Both the position numbers and the translations under genes were made by a program. Positions 37,998-46,908 of a stretch of 62,196 nucleotides of DNA are shown here, piece by piece. Numbering within the stretch: position 1 is the stretch's first letter; every line of letters starts with the position of its first letter. The DNA is from Gemmatimonadaceae bacterium (GTDB lineage Bacteria; Gemmatimonadota; Gemmatimonadetes; Gemmatimonadales; Gemmatimonadaceae): NCBI GenBank assembly GCA_014379355.1, contig JACMLX010000122.1:1-62196 (forward strand), in the 5' to 3' direction. The notes beneath the pieces are model-generated. The model was not told the DNA's origin. It was given only the letters and a program-made list of their open reading frames with translations, and made no database searches.

Positions 37998-38351
37998 ATG
38001 CTCGAGGAGAAAGCCAAGGAACTCGGCCGCCAGATCGGCCAGTCGACCGAATACCAGGCGCTCAAGCGCTCGAACGATCTGCTGACCGAAGATGTGGAGG
38101 CCTCCACCGTGCTGCGTCGCCTCTCGCAGCTTCGCAGTGAAGCGCAGCAATTCATCGAACAGGGACAGGATCCGCCGCAGGAAATGGAGCAGGAGCTCGA
38201 CACGCTGCTGCAGAAAGTCGAGATCAATCCGGTGTATCAGCGCGCCATCGTCGCGCAGACGAACTTCGACAAGCTGATGGTGCGTGTGAACGAATACATC
38301 TCGGAAGGCATCCGGACCGGCGCCGTCAGCAAGATCATCACGCTGTCATGA
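37998..38351 (+). CDS. YlbF/YmcA family protein
   Basis: 117 residues from ATG 37998, where the family-typical helix MLEEKAKELGRQIGQSTEYQ begins; an upstream in-frame start is less likely. It is almost entirely alpha-helical and lacks Cys, Trp or catalytic motifs. The Com_YlbF family in Bacillus includes YlbF and YmcA, which with YaaT modulate RNase Y. The same regulatory role cannot be assumed in this phylum. The stop overlaps the tmk start by 4 nt. Confidence 0.82.
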   Translation: MLEEKAKELGRQIGQSTEYQALKRSNDLLTEDVEASTVLRRLSQLRSEAQQFIEQGQDPPQEMEQELDTLLQKVEINPVYQRAIVAQTNFDKLMVRVNEYISEGIRTGAVSKIITLS

Positions 38352-39022
38352 CGAGCAGCGCGGTGCGTGGGCGATTGATCGTACTCGAGGGCGGCGATGG
38401 CGTCGGCAAGACGACCCAGCTTCCACTCGTGGCCGACGCGCTGCGCGCCCGCGGGCTGGTGGTGCACACGGTTCGGGAACCAGGCCAGACGCAGGTCGGT
38501 CAGACCATCCGCGCGCTGCTCTTGCATCCCGACTCGCGGATCAGCCCCTCCACCGAAGCGTTGCTGTTCCTGTCGGCACGGGCGCAGCTTGTTGCCGAAG
38601 TCGTGCAACCGGCATTGGCGGCCGGCGAGTGGGTCGTCGCCGATCGATTCTTCGTCTCCACGTATGCCTACCAGATCGCCGGACATGGCTTGAACGCTGA
38701 ACTCGTTCGACAGGCGAATGCACTCGCGACGCAGGGCATCGTGCCGGATCTGACGCTGCTGCTGACGTTACCGGCCGCCGACGCCGCGGCACGTCGATCG
38801 GCTCGCGGTCTGGCCGATCGGCTCGAACGGTATGGTGCCGAATTCGATGCGCGCGTCGCTGGCGCGTACGAGGCGTCGGTGACAGCCACGTGGCAGGCGC
38901 GCCATCCGGAGTGCGGACCGATCGTTCCGGTCGCAGCGAACGGTGCGGTGGATATGATCACCGACCGGCTTGTGCGCACGATCGTGGAACACACGAGCCT
39001 GACTGCGGTGCTTACTACATGA
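38348..39022 (+). CDS. tmk: Thymidylate kinase
   Basis: 224 residues. P-loop GGDGVGKTT (15-23), DRF motif in VVADRFFVSTYAYQ, and the LID region RSARGLADRLER are present. The conserved REPGG motif is shortened to REPGQ. TMP kinase phosphorylates dTMP to dTDP for DNA synthesis. A C-terminal tail beyond the core is slightly longer than usual. The gene overlaps ylbF by 4 nt and lies 70 nt before the S41 peptidase. Confidence 0.95.
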   Translation: MTSSAVRGRLIVLEGGDGVGKTTQLPLVADALRARGLVVHTVREPGQTQVGQTIRALLLHPDSRISPSTEALLFLSARAQLVAEVVQPALAAGEWVVADRFFVSTYAYQIAGHGLNAELVRQANALATQGIVPDLTLLLTLPAADAAARRSARGLADRLERYGAEFDARVAGAYEASVTATWQARHPECGPIVPVAANGAVDMITDRLVRTIVEHTSLTAVLTT

Positions 39023-39092
39023 ATCAGCGATCATCGCGAAATTCGACGACCGGGCGCCGGCGCCCTGGCACCCCACGACGTCAGGGATCGGC

Positions 39093-40736
39093 ATGAGCAA
39101 GGGACGAAGTCTCACCGTGGTTGCCGTGCTGGGTTTCGCCATGGTCTCGGGCGGTTGGCTGATGGGTCGCAGCCTGCGCCGTGACGCACCGGCGGTGGTG
39201 GATGGTCGGCGCCTGTTCGGGCAGGTCCTCGAGACGGTCGAAAAGCAGTTCGTCGATTCGGTGCCCGCCGATTCGCTGTGGAAGGAGGCCATGCTCGGCA
39301 TGGTCAATGAACTCCACGATCCACACTCGGTGTTCCTGGTCGCGGATCGGCTCAAGCGATTTCGGGAACAGACCACAGGGCAGTATGCCGGTGTGGGATT
39401 GCGCGTCGACGTGCGCGACGGGTGGATCACCGTGATCGCGCCATTGCCCGGCTCACCATCCGAGTCGGCGGGCCTGATGACCGGCGATCGCGTCGTCAGG
39501 ATCGACGCCCTCGACACGAAAGGCTTGACCTCGGAAGAGGCGCTCGTGAAGCTGCGCGGCGATCCCGGATCGCGCGTCGTGCTGACGGTGGAACGCATCG
39601 GAGTGGATGGGCGCCTGACCTTCACGCTCACGCGTCAGGTGATTCGCGTTCGCGCCGTCCAGCGCGTGACGATGCTGCCGTCCAAGGTCGGCTATCTGGA
39701 CGTCAGTGTCTTCAGTGACTCGACGGCCGAGGAAGTCGCATCGGGTGTCGATTCGCTGGTGCGCATGGGCATGCAGTCACTCGTGCTCGACCTGCGTGGC
39801 AATCCTGGCGGTCTCGTGGAACAGGGCGCCGCTGTGACCGATCTGTTCCTCGATCCAGGCCAGGAAATCGTCACACTGCGCGGCCGCACACCGGAGTCGA
39901 ATCGCACCTTCACCGACAAGCTGCCGCAGCAGTGGCCAAAGCTCCCCATCGTCGTCCTCGTCGATCGTGGCAGCGCGAGTGCTGCCGAGATCGTGGCGGG
40001 TGCGCTGCAGGACCATGACCGCGCCGTTGTGGTTGGCACGACGACGTATGGCAAGGGCAGCGCGCAGCAGGTGTTCGATGCCGGTGCCGCCGGCGCGCTG
40101 AAACTCACCACGTCGCTGTGGTTCACACCCGTGGGGCGCAGCATCTCGATTCGTCGGCGCTACAACGACGAAACGTCAGCGCGGCGGAACGGCGGCGAGC
40201 AGACCGACTCGTTGAGCAACGAGGCCGACTCGATGGTGGCGAAGCGTCAATCGTTCAAGACGGACAAGGGCCGCGTAGTCTACGGCGGTGGCGGCATCAC
40301 GCCGGACGTGATCGCGCGTGACAGTGCGGCGATAGTGCAGGGCGCCGCGCTGCAGGCCGCGCTCGGACGTGCCGTTCCCGCGTTTCGCGATGCGCTCACG
40401 GCGCTCGCGCTGAAGCTGAAGGGCGCGCAATCGCTGACTACCACCGCGTTCATGGTGACGCCGGAGATGCGCAGCGCATTGCTGATCGGCATGCGACAGC
40501 GCGGCGCCGTGCTGGCCGACTCTGCCATCGAGTCGAACGCGGATGTCGTGAATCGCCTCATCGGCTACGAAGCGACCCGCTACGTGTTTGGTCGTGAGGC
40601 CGAATTCTCGCGTCGCACCGCCGATGATCCGGTCATGCAGCGTGCGCTGGCGCTACTGCAGAACGCGCCGGGTCGCGAGGAACTGCTCGTGCGTGCGAGT
40701 GCCGAGCATCCGAGCAGGGTGGGCGGTCGCTCGTGA
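39093..40736 (+). CDS. S41 family C-terminal processing peptidase
   Basis: 547 residues. An N-terminal membrane anchor or signal (~7-25) places the enzyme in the periplasm. A PDZ domain (~95-180: GVGLRVDVRDGWITV... GDRVVRIDAL) precedes the S41 protease domain. The likely nucleophile Ser296 (RGSASAAEI) and general base Lys321 (YGKGSAQQ) are both present. A ~190-residue C-terminal helical extension follows. CtpA/Prc-type proteases cleave the C-termini of envelope proteins. The stop overlaps the next GTG by 4 nt. Confidence 0.93.
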   Translation: MSKGRSLTVVAVLGFAMVSGGWLMGRSLRRDAPAVVDGRRLFGQVLETVEKQFVDSVPADSLWKEAMLGMVNELHDPHSVFLVADRLKRFREQTTGQYAGVGLRVDVRDGWITVIAPLPGSPSESAGLMTGDRVVRIDALDTKGLTSEEALVKLRGDPGSRVVLTVERIGVDGRLTFTLTRQVIRVRAVQRVTMLPSKVGYLDVSVFSDSTAEEVASGVDSLVRMGMQSLVLDLRGNPGGLVEQGAAVTDLFLDPGQEIVTLRGRTPESNRTFTDKLPQQWPKLPIVVLVDRGSASAAEIVAGALQDHDRAVVVGTTTYGKGSAQQVFDAGAAGALKLTTSLWFTPVGRSISIRRRYNDETSARRNGGEQTDSLSNEADSMVAKRQSFKTDKGRVVYGGGGITPDVIARDSAAIVQGAALQAALGRAVPAFRDALTALALKLKGAQSLTTTAFMVTPEMRSALLIGMRQRGAVLADSAIESNADVVNRLIGYEATRYVFGREAEFSRRTADDPVMQRALALLQNAPGREELLVRASAEHPSRVGGRS

Positions 40737-41611
40737 CGGTGCGCGCCGGTTCGCTCGAGCCGGTGGTTCTCGTTGGGGCTGGACGTGCAGGTCGTGCGCT
40801 GGCCGCCGCCTTCCGCGCCGCTGGGCTGCCCCACGCACTGGTCGATCGCGTCGGCATCGTGGAACAGCACGGCCCGCCGGTGTTCTCGTCGCGTGCCGAC
40901 GCCGTGCAACAAGCACCGGCGATCCTGGTGGCCGTACGTGACGGACAGATCGACGTGGCGCTCGACGAACTCCGCGAGCGCGATGGCGTGCGTGCCGACG
41001 CGGTGGTGCTGCAGGTCAGTGGCAGTGCCGAGCCGGCGGCGCGGGAACGCATCGCTGCGATGGGTGTGCACTATGGCACCTTCCATCCACTGTTGCCGCT
41101 GATCGATCCCGCGCTCGCCTCGTTCCGGTTGCAGGGGTCCGTGATCGGAATCGAGGGCGACGCCGTCGCGCGCGATGTGGCGGCACGTCTCGCAATGCGA
41201 CTCGGTGCGACGACGATCGACATCCCGCGCGCCGAGCGGGCGGCCTATCACGCAGCGGCAGTCATCGCCAGCAACTTTCCGGTGACGCTGGCGGCGCTCG
41301 CCGAGGGACTGCTCTCGCGGATCGGTGTGGACTCGGTGGCGGCGCATCGCGCGGTACGGGCGCTGATGGCCGCCAGCGTGGAGAATCTCGCGGCCGCGCC
41401 TCGCGCACTCGATGCGCTGACGGGGCCCATTGCGCGCGGCGACGTGGCGACGGTGCGTGCACATGCCACGGCGCTGCATGGTACGCGCCCGTATCACGAC
41501 GTGTACGAGGTGTTGTCGCGCGCGACGCTGGCGCTGATGCGCGAGCGCGGCGACGATCCGGCAACGGTGCTGGCGCTCGAGACGGCGATCGACGCCGACG
41601 GCCTGCGCTGA
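40733..41611 (+). CDS. Rossmann-fold, DUF2520 domain-containing protein
   Basis: 292 residues. An N-terminal dinucleotide-binding motif VLVGAGRAGRALA is followed by ILVAVRDGQIDVAL, and a DUF2520 C-terminal all-helical domain contains YHAAAVIASNFPVTL. The architecture resembles ketopantoate-reductase-like or 6-phosphogluconate dehydrogenase-like enzymes, but the substrate of DUF2520 proteins is unknown. GTG start overlaps the S41 peptidase stop by 4 nt. It ends the prfA-prmC-ylbF-tmk-ctp string. Confidence 0.87.
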   Translation: MTVRAGSLEPVVLVGAGRAGRALAAAFRAAGLPHALVDRVGIVEQHGPPVFSSRADAVQQAPAILVAVRDGQIDVALDELRERDGVRADAVVLQVSGSAEPAARERIAAMGVHYGTFHPLLPLIDPALASFRLQGSVIGIEGDAVARDVAARLAMRLGATTIDIPRAERAAYHAAAVIASNFPVTLAALAEGLLSRIGVDSVAAHRAVRALMAASVENLAAAPRALDALTGPIARGDVATVRAHATALHGTRPYHDVYEVLSRATLALMRERGDDPATVLALETAIDADGLR

Positions 41612-41836
41612 CGGCCGCTGTTCGAGTACCCGTTTCATCCCGCGCCTCCAGGCAGTGCCTCCCGGTTGCGAGCGAGGCCCGACGCGCCGACGGGAACGCC
41701 GTCTCACGATCCGGTGTGGTAGTGCCAGCTGAGGTGTGCGCCGCCGCCGCGATGCAGCGATCAGGTCGAGTCGGCCGTTCCTTCTGCGGCGACACGGCGC
41801 GACATTCACCCACACCGGTTGCCTTCCGTGGCAGCT

Positions 41837-41853
41837 GCCCGCCGCCGGCGGGC
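41837..41853 (+). other. Hairpin in the 272-nt gap before the DUF1080 gene
   Basis: GCCCGCC-GCC-GGCGGGC, a 7-bp perfect stem with a 3-nt loop, 31 nt before the DUF1080 start. It could be a leader hairpin or the terminator of the upstream gene; no T-run follows. I see nothing else clear in 41612-41883. Confidence 0.3.
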
Positions 41854-41883
41854 CTGAACTCCGACGCTCATACTGGTATTCGC

Positions 41884-42837
41884 ATGCGTTGCATTGCCGT
41901 CATCGGACTGGCGCTTTCGCTCACGACCGCGGCCGTCGCCTCGGCGGCGACGCCGACGCCCGCCGCCATTCCCGGCGAAGAACTGATCGGGCACTGGGAC
42001 CTGACGGTCACGAGTGCCAACAACCGCACGTATCCCTCGTGGATGGAAGTGAAGTTGTCCGGCAATCGCTCGCTCGTCGGCGCATTCGTGTCGGGGGGTG
42101 GTAGCGCACGGCCGGTGGCGAAGGTCGAATATTCGACGGCCGGGTTCCGCTTCGCGATCCCGCCGCAGTGGGAGCAGGGGACCGCTGACCTGGTGGTCGA
42201 GGGGACGTACGCCGACAACAAGGTCACGGGCACGATCACGGATCCGAATGGGTCCAAGGCGAACTTCACCGGTGTGCGCGCGCCCACGCTCGAGCGCAGC
42301 GCGGCACCGTCGTGGGGCGCACCGGTCGACATCTTCAACGGCCGCGATCTGGGTGGCTGGAAGGCATCGGGTGCGAACAGTGCCTGGAGCGTGGTGAACG
42401 GCATTCTCACCAACGCGAAGAACGGCGCGAACCTGATCACCGAACGCACGTTCACGGACTTCAAGCTGCACGTGGAATTCCGCGTGCCGAAGAACGGCAA
42501 CAGCGGCATCTACCTGCGCGGCCGTCACGAGCTGCAGGTTGAAGACAGCAAGGGCCTCGAGCCGCTCAGCACACACACCGGCGGTGTGTATGGCTTCCTG
42601 ACGCCGAACGAGAACGCGGCCGGCGAAGCGGGCGCGTGGCAGACGTACGATGTCACGCTGGTCGGTCGGCGCATCACGGTCGTGCTCAACGGCAAGACGG
42701 TGATCTCGATGCAGAACATCCCGGGGATCACGGGTGGTGCGCTGGACAGCAACGAAGGCGAGCCCGGGCCGCTGTACCTGCAGGGTGACCACACGGCGGT
42801 GGAGTATCGCAAGATCGTCATCACGCCGGCGCGGTAG
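41884..42837 (+). CDS. DUF1080 (3-keto-disaccharide hydrolase) secreted protein
   Basis: 317 residues from ATG 41884; the same frame is open 168 nt upstream but without a signal peptide. A signal peptide ending VASAA is followed by a ~105-residue beta domain (~28-130) of unknown type. A C-terminal DUF1080 domain of lectin-like fold carries VDIFNGRDLGGWKA, FRVPKNGNSGIYLRG and GPLYLQGDH. Family members hydrolyse 3-keto-disaccharides or 3-keto-glycosides. A strong terminator lies 58 nt downstream. Confidence 0.87.
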   Translation: MRCIAVIGLALSLTTAAVASAATPTPAAIPGEELIGHWDLTVTSANNRTYPSWMEVKLSGNRSLVGAFVSGGGSARPVAKVEYSTAGFRFAIPPQWEQGTADLVVEGTYADNKVTGTITDPNGSKANFTGVRAPTLERSAAPSWGAPVDIFNGRDLGGWKASGANSAWSVVNGILTNAKNGANLITERTFTDFKLHVEFRVPKNGNSGIYLRGRHELQVEDSKGLEPLSTHTGGVYGFLTPNENAAGEAGAWQTYDVTLVGRRITVVLNGKTVISMQNIPGITGGALDSNEGEPGPLYLQGDHTAVEYRKIVITPAR

Positions 42838-42894
42838 GAAGGACGCTTTCGCGTCTCGGGACCTGATGGGGCTGTGTCGAAGGATGAATAATGA

Positions 42895-42927
42895 GTGCCG
42901 CGCGCCGATCTGGCGCGCGGCACTTTT
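42895..42927 (+). terminator. Rho-independent terminator
   Basis: A perfect 12-bp stem, GTGCCGCGCGCC with GGCGCGCGGCAC, around a GATCT loop, is followed by TTTT. It lies 58 nt after the DUF1080 stop and isolates that gene from the TonB receptor. Confidence 0.92.
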
Positions 42928-42957
42928 CTCGTGCCCGCCGCACTACGCAAAAACCAG

Positions 42958-42986
42958 TTGCCAAAACAGTCCGGGCTCGCAATACT
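42958..42986 (+). promoter_or_regulatory. Sigma-70-type promoter of the TonB-dependent receptor gene
   Basis: TTGCCA (42958-42963) and AATACT (42981-42986) are separated by 17 bp in an otherwise AT-enriched stretch after the terminator. The receptor start at 43096 is 110 nt downstream. Confidence 0.65.
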
Positions 42987-43002
42987 ACTGAAAGTTCAGT
43001 AG
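42985..43002. promoter_or_regulatory. 18-bp palindromic operator overlapping the promoter
   Basis: CTACTGAA-AG-TTCAGTAG, perfect in all 8-bp arms, begins inside the -10 box and covers the expected transcription start. Its position is that of a classical repressor site. The regulator is not obvious in the window. Confidence 0.65.
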
Positions 43003-43095
43003 ACCGCGTCACACGACACGTGATCGCCGCAACCATTTTCACTGCGCGGACGTCGGATGGCAGGTCGCCAGACACCCCACCCGAGCCCCGTCGCC

Positions 43096-46000
43096 ATGCC
43101 GGTCCGCGTTTCCGGTCGCTCCATGCTGCTGCTCTCCGTTGCCGCTGTCCCGCTGTCCGCGCAGTCGGTGACCGACATCATCCGCGGACGCGTCACGAAC
43201 GATTCGACGCGTGTGATCGTGGGTGCGTCGGTGTTCGTCACGCGCGGGCCGGATCGGGCGTTCAAGCAGACCACGACCGACAGCGCCGGGCGGTACGTGA
43301 TCACCTTCGAGAACGGCACCGGCGACTATCTCGTCGCCGTCTCGTCCGTCGGGCTCAAGTCGGCGCGCCGACGCGTGCAGCGACAGAACAGTGAGCGTGA
43401 GCTCGTGGCGGACTTCGTGCTCGCCACCGATGTCTCGACACTCGCTGCGGTGAAAGTCACCGCCGAGAAGCCGGCGAGGGCCGAGACGCGCATCGATCCC
43501 ACATCGCTCGAAATCGGTGCATCCGAACGGTGGCAGGACGGCGTGACGGGACAGGTGACGCCATCGCAGATCGGCAATCTCGCCGCCATCGCCGGCACGA
43601 CACCGGGTGTCACGCAGGGGGTCAGCGGCCCGTCCATTCTCGGATCCGGATCCGAGTCGAATCTCACGACGTTGAATGGCATGGCGCTGCCCGGCGGCAC
43701 GTTGCCGCGCGCTGCACGCGTCAACACACGCGTCACCGGCGCGACGTTCGATCCCGTGCGCGGGGGATTCTCCGGCGCCAACACCGACGTGCAACTGGGC
43801 GCCGGCAGTCGCAACTACCAGCAACGCGACGCCTACGTCACGCTCGACGCACCTGCGCTGCAATCGACCGACGCCATCGGGCAATCACTCGGCGTGCGAT
43901 ACACCTCGCTGCGCGGCAGCGCTGGTGCGAACGGCTTCATCATCCCGCGTGTGGCCACGTACAACGCGTCGGTCGAGCTCTCGCGCTCGACATCCGATCC
44001 GGCCACACTCTTCACCGGCGACCTGCGCGCATTGCAGGGTGCCGGCGTATCCGGCGACTCCGTGTCGCGATTGCGGACCGCCGCTCTCGGTGTCGGCGTG
44101 CCGACCGCAGGGAACGGCATTCCGGCTGCGCGTGAGCGCACCGGCATCACCTGGCTCGGGCGACTGGACGACATCCGGGACTCGCTCAATCAGCATCAGA
44201 TCACGAGTTACGTGAGCTACGCGAAAGATGGTGCGCTTGGCTTTGCACCACTCACCGCGACGTCGGCTGGCGGATCGTCCACCGATCGTGCGATCGGTGC
44301 ACAGCTGCAGCTCTCGAATTTTCTCGGGGCGGGGCGACGTGTCCTCAACCAGACGAAGATCGGCGCCAGTCAGACGCAGAACTCCGGCGATCCATATCTC
44401 GGCCTGCCCGGTGCGACCGTGCTGGTGCGTGCCACCGGCAGTGGTGGCGACGGCATCGTGCCGCTGGCGATCGGCGGCAACTCGAGTTTCGACCGCAGCG
44501 AAACACGATTCACGGCAGAAGCCAGCAATCTGACCATGTGGAATGCGCGCGGCCGACGGCACACCTTCAAGGCCTTCGGCTGGGCGCGTGTCGACGCGCT
44601 GGAACAGTCCGGCGGCGCCGACCTGCTCGGTCGCTACAGTTTCAACTCGATCACCGACTTTGCGGCCGGCCGGCCGGCCAGCTTTTCACGCACGCTGACG
44701 CAACCGGCGCGTGACGGCACCGTCTGGAATGCCGGCGGTGCGATGGCACATCAATGGAATCCGACAAAGCGCGTCAGTGTGTTGTACGGCGCACGCATCG
44801 AAGGCAACGGCTTCACGTCATCGCCGGCTTCGAATCCGCTGCTCGAGAGTGCACTCGGTGTGCGTACCGGACTTGCGCCGACGATGCTGCGCATCAGTCC
44901 GCGCATCGGGTTCAGCTACAGCTACAGTCGCGCAAAGGAAAATGGCAACGGCATGTCGATCAATCAGACAGGCACGTTCTATCGTACGACGAGTGGTGTG
45001 CTGCGCGGCGGCATCGGTGAGTTTCGCGACCTGTTGCGGCCCGACGTGCTCGCGGATGCCGCGGCGCGGACGGCACTCGCGGGCAGCACGCAGGCGCTGC
45101 TGTGCGCCGGTGCTGCGGTGCCCACGCCGGACTGGACACGATTCCTCGCCGACGCGGAGTCGATTCCGCGCGCGTGCGTCGATGGCAGTGGTGTGCTGAC
45201 CGACAATGCGCCGCCGGCGACGCTGATCGGGCGCGACTACCAGGTGCCACGGTCTTGGCGTGCATCGCTCGACTGGTACACGAACTTCGGTTGGATGCAA
45301 CTCAAGTGGAACAACCTCGCGTCGTACGACCTGTCGCAGTCCTCGGTGCGTGACGTGAACTTTGCAGGAGTCCAACGCTTCACGCTCGCGCAGGAAGGCG
45401 ATCGCCCGGTCTACGTTTCGGCGGCCGGCATCGACGCCGGCACCGGTGCCGTGTCGGCCACCGAGTCACGTCGCTCGGCCGCATTCGGTCGCGTTGGTGT
45501 GCGTGGCAGCGAGCTGCGCGGATATGGCGCGCAGACAACGGTGACGCTAGCGCCTGATCCATTCCGGCGGCGGCGCGTGCCGCTTGGATTGTATGGCTCG
45601 GTGTCGTGGACTCTGCAGGCATCGCGGCGTCAGTATCTCGGATTCGACGGCTACACTGCAGGCGATCCGACACTGCGCGAGTGGGCGCCGAGCGCGAACG
45701 ATGCACGCCACATCGTCTCGATGCAGGGCGCGTTGAATGTGGAGCGCTTCGGGTCGCTCACGTTCTTCGCGCGGGCGCAATCCGGCCTGCCGTTCACGCC
45801 GCAGGTGCAGGGTGACATCAACGGTGACGGACGCGGCGGTGATCGCGCGTTCATTCCATCGAGCACGCTGCCGGTCGATGCGACGCTGGCCGCGCAGCTC
45901 GCATCGCTGAAGGCGACTGGTTCGCCGACGGCGTCGCGCTGTCTCGGTGCGTTCGATGGCCGAATCGTGTCGCGCAATGGCTGCCGGGGCCCGTGGACCG

Positions 46001-46836
46001 CCACGATGAACATGCAATACCGACCCGCGTTGCCGAAGGCGTTGCAACGACTGAATGCGAGCCTGTTCTTCGAGAATGTGCTGGCCGGTGTCGACCAGGT
46101 CCTGCACGGTTCGAATGGTCTGCGCGGCTGGGGTGGTTCGGCCAGTCCGGACCCGGTGCTGCTGGTGCCACGGGCCTTCGATGTCGCGTCGCAGTCGTTC
46201 CGCTACGACGTGAATCCACGCTTCGCCGAAACACGGCCGTCGCGCTCGACGTTGCGATTCCCGTTTCGTGTCACGCTCGACTTCCAGCTGCGGCTGGCGA
46301 CGGACTATTCGCTGCAGGAGCTTCGGCGCGCGTTGCAGCCCGTACGCGTCGGCCGGAAGTGGGAGCCACGGTCCGCTGATTCACTGACGGCGCTGTATCT
46401 CGGGGAGACGTCCAACATTCACACTGCGATCCTGGCCGAGAGTGATTCACTCTTTCTCGCGCCGGACCAGATCGTGGCGCTGCGCAAGGCGGAAGCGGAT
46501 TTCTCGGATCGCGTGCGCGGCATCTACGGACAGCTTGGCCAGTATCTCGCGCAATACGCGGGCGGCGCGGCGAGCAAGGAGGTGCTCGACAGCACCAACA
46601 ACGTCAAGAAGGCGTACTGGGCGGCGTTCTGGGAGCAACCTGAAATTGCAGCCGCGCTGATCACTCCCACGCAGCGCGACCTGATGCCGATGTTGCGTGA
46701 CATGCTGCCGACAACGAAGGCCGACCGTCTCAGGTCGCAATGGATGTTCGGCCATCAGGTGAAGTTCGTGAAACCCGCCTCTGGCGTCGTGGCGCCTCCG
46801 GCAGCGGCCGGTGGCACTGTGCGACCGCCTGAGTAG
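43096..46836 (+). CDS. Large TonB-dependent receptor with carboxypeptidase-like N-terminal domain
   Basis: 1246 residues from ATG 43096; an in-frame start 39 nt upstream is possible. A signal peptide ends PLSAQ. It is followed by a carboxypeptidase-regulatory-like/Cna-B-type beta domain (~20-100: DIIRGRVTNDSTRVIVGASVF), a plug-like region, and a large barrel region with many paired strands. After the last barrel-like strand (~1080-1100, FRVTLDFQLRLATDY) there is a ~145-residue helical C-terminal extension containing LAPDQIV and ITPTQRDL. A proline-rich end follows. Standard receptors end in an aromatic barrel strand. Such proteins import large substrates across the outer membrane, often oligosaccharides. 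Its promoter carries an 18-bp palindrome. Confidence 0.88.
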   Translation: MPVRVSGRSMLLLSVAAVPLSAQSVTDIIRGRVTNDSTRVIVGASVFVTRGPDRAFKQTTTDSAGRYVITFENGTGDYLVAVSSVGLKSARRRVQRQNSERELVADFVLATDVSTLAAVKVTAEKPARAETRIDPTSLEIGASERWQDGVTGQVTPSQIGNLAAIAGTTPGVTQGVSGPSILGSGSESNLTTLNGMALPGGTLPRAARVNTRVTGATFDPVRGGFSGANTDVQLGAGSRNYQQRDAYVTLDAPALQSTDAIGQSLGVRYTSLRGSAGANGFIIPRVATYNASVELSRSTSDPATLFTGDLRALQGAGVSGDSVSRLRTAALGVGVPTAGNGIPAARERTGITWLGRLDDIRDSLNQHQITSYVSYAKDGALGFAPLTATSAGGSSTDRAIGAQLQLSNFLGAGRRVLNQTKIGASQTQNSGDPYLGLPGATVLVRATGSGGDGIVPLAIGGNSSFDRSETRFTAEASNLTMWNARGRRHTFKAFGWARVDALEQSGGADLLGRYSFNSITDFAAGRPASFSRTLTQPARDGTVWNAGGAMAHQWNPTKRVSVLYGARIEGNGFTSSPASNPLLESALGVRTGLAPTMLRISPRIGFSYSYSRAKENGNGMSINQTGTFYRTTSGVLRGGIGEFRDLLRPDVLADAAARTALAGSTQALLCAGAAVPTPDWTRFLADAESIPRACVDGSGVLTDNAPPATLIGRDYQVPRSWRASLDWYTNFGWMQLKWNNLASYDLSQSSVRDVNFAGVQRFTLAQEGDRPVYVSAAGIDAGTGAVSATESRRSAAFGRVGVRGSELRGYGAQTTVTLAPDPFRRRRVPLGLYGSVSWTLQASRRQYLGFDGYTAGDPTLREWAPSANDARHIVSMQGALNVERFGSLTFFARAQSGLPFTPQVQGDINGDGRGGDRAFIPSSTLPVDATLAAQLASLKATGSPTASRCLGAFDGRIVSRNGCRGPWTATMNMQYRPALPKALQRLNASLFFENVLAGVDQVLHGSNGLRGWGGSASPDPVLLVPRAFDVASQSFRYDVNPRFAETRPSRSTLRFPFRVTLDFQLRLATDYSLQELRRALQPVRVGRKWEPRSADSLTALYLGETSNIHTAILAESDSLFLAPDQIVALRKAEADFSDRVRGIYGQLGQYLAQYAGGAASKEVLDSTNNVKKAYWAAFWEQPEIAAALITPTQRDLMPMLRDMLPTTKADRLRSQWMFGHQVKFVKPASGVVAPPAAAGGTVRPPE

Positions 46837-46878
46837 TCGAACTCGCATTGCTCGTGCACAGCCCGGCACACTTTACGG

Positions 46879-46896
46879 TGGGCGGTCCACCGCCCA
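46879..46896. other. 18-bp perfect palindrome upstream of the isomerase gene
   Basis: TGGGCGGT-CC-ACCGCCCA, perfect 8-bp arms with a 2-bp centre, 12 bp before the start at 46909. It may be an operator or a short hairpin masking the ribosome site. The sequence differs from the 42985 palindrome. Confidence 0.4.
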
Positions 46897-46908
46897 GTCT
46901 TCCGTGTC

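Noticed and set aside
35672-38227. Very long minus-strand open frame (851 codons) over prfA-prmC-tmk
   Set aside because: It lies opposite well-identified genes, has no recognisable domain, and GC-rich codon bias creates such antisense frames.
39052-39065. Perfect 14-bp palindrome GGGCGCCGGCGCCC before the S41 peptidase
   Set aside because: Zero-loop GC palindrome of a kind expected by chance in such DNA; no promoter context.
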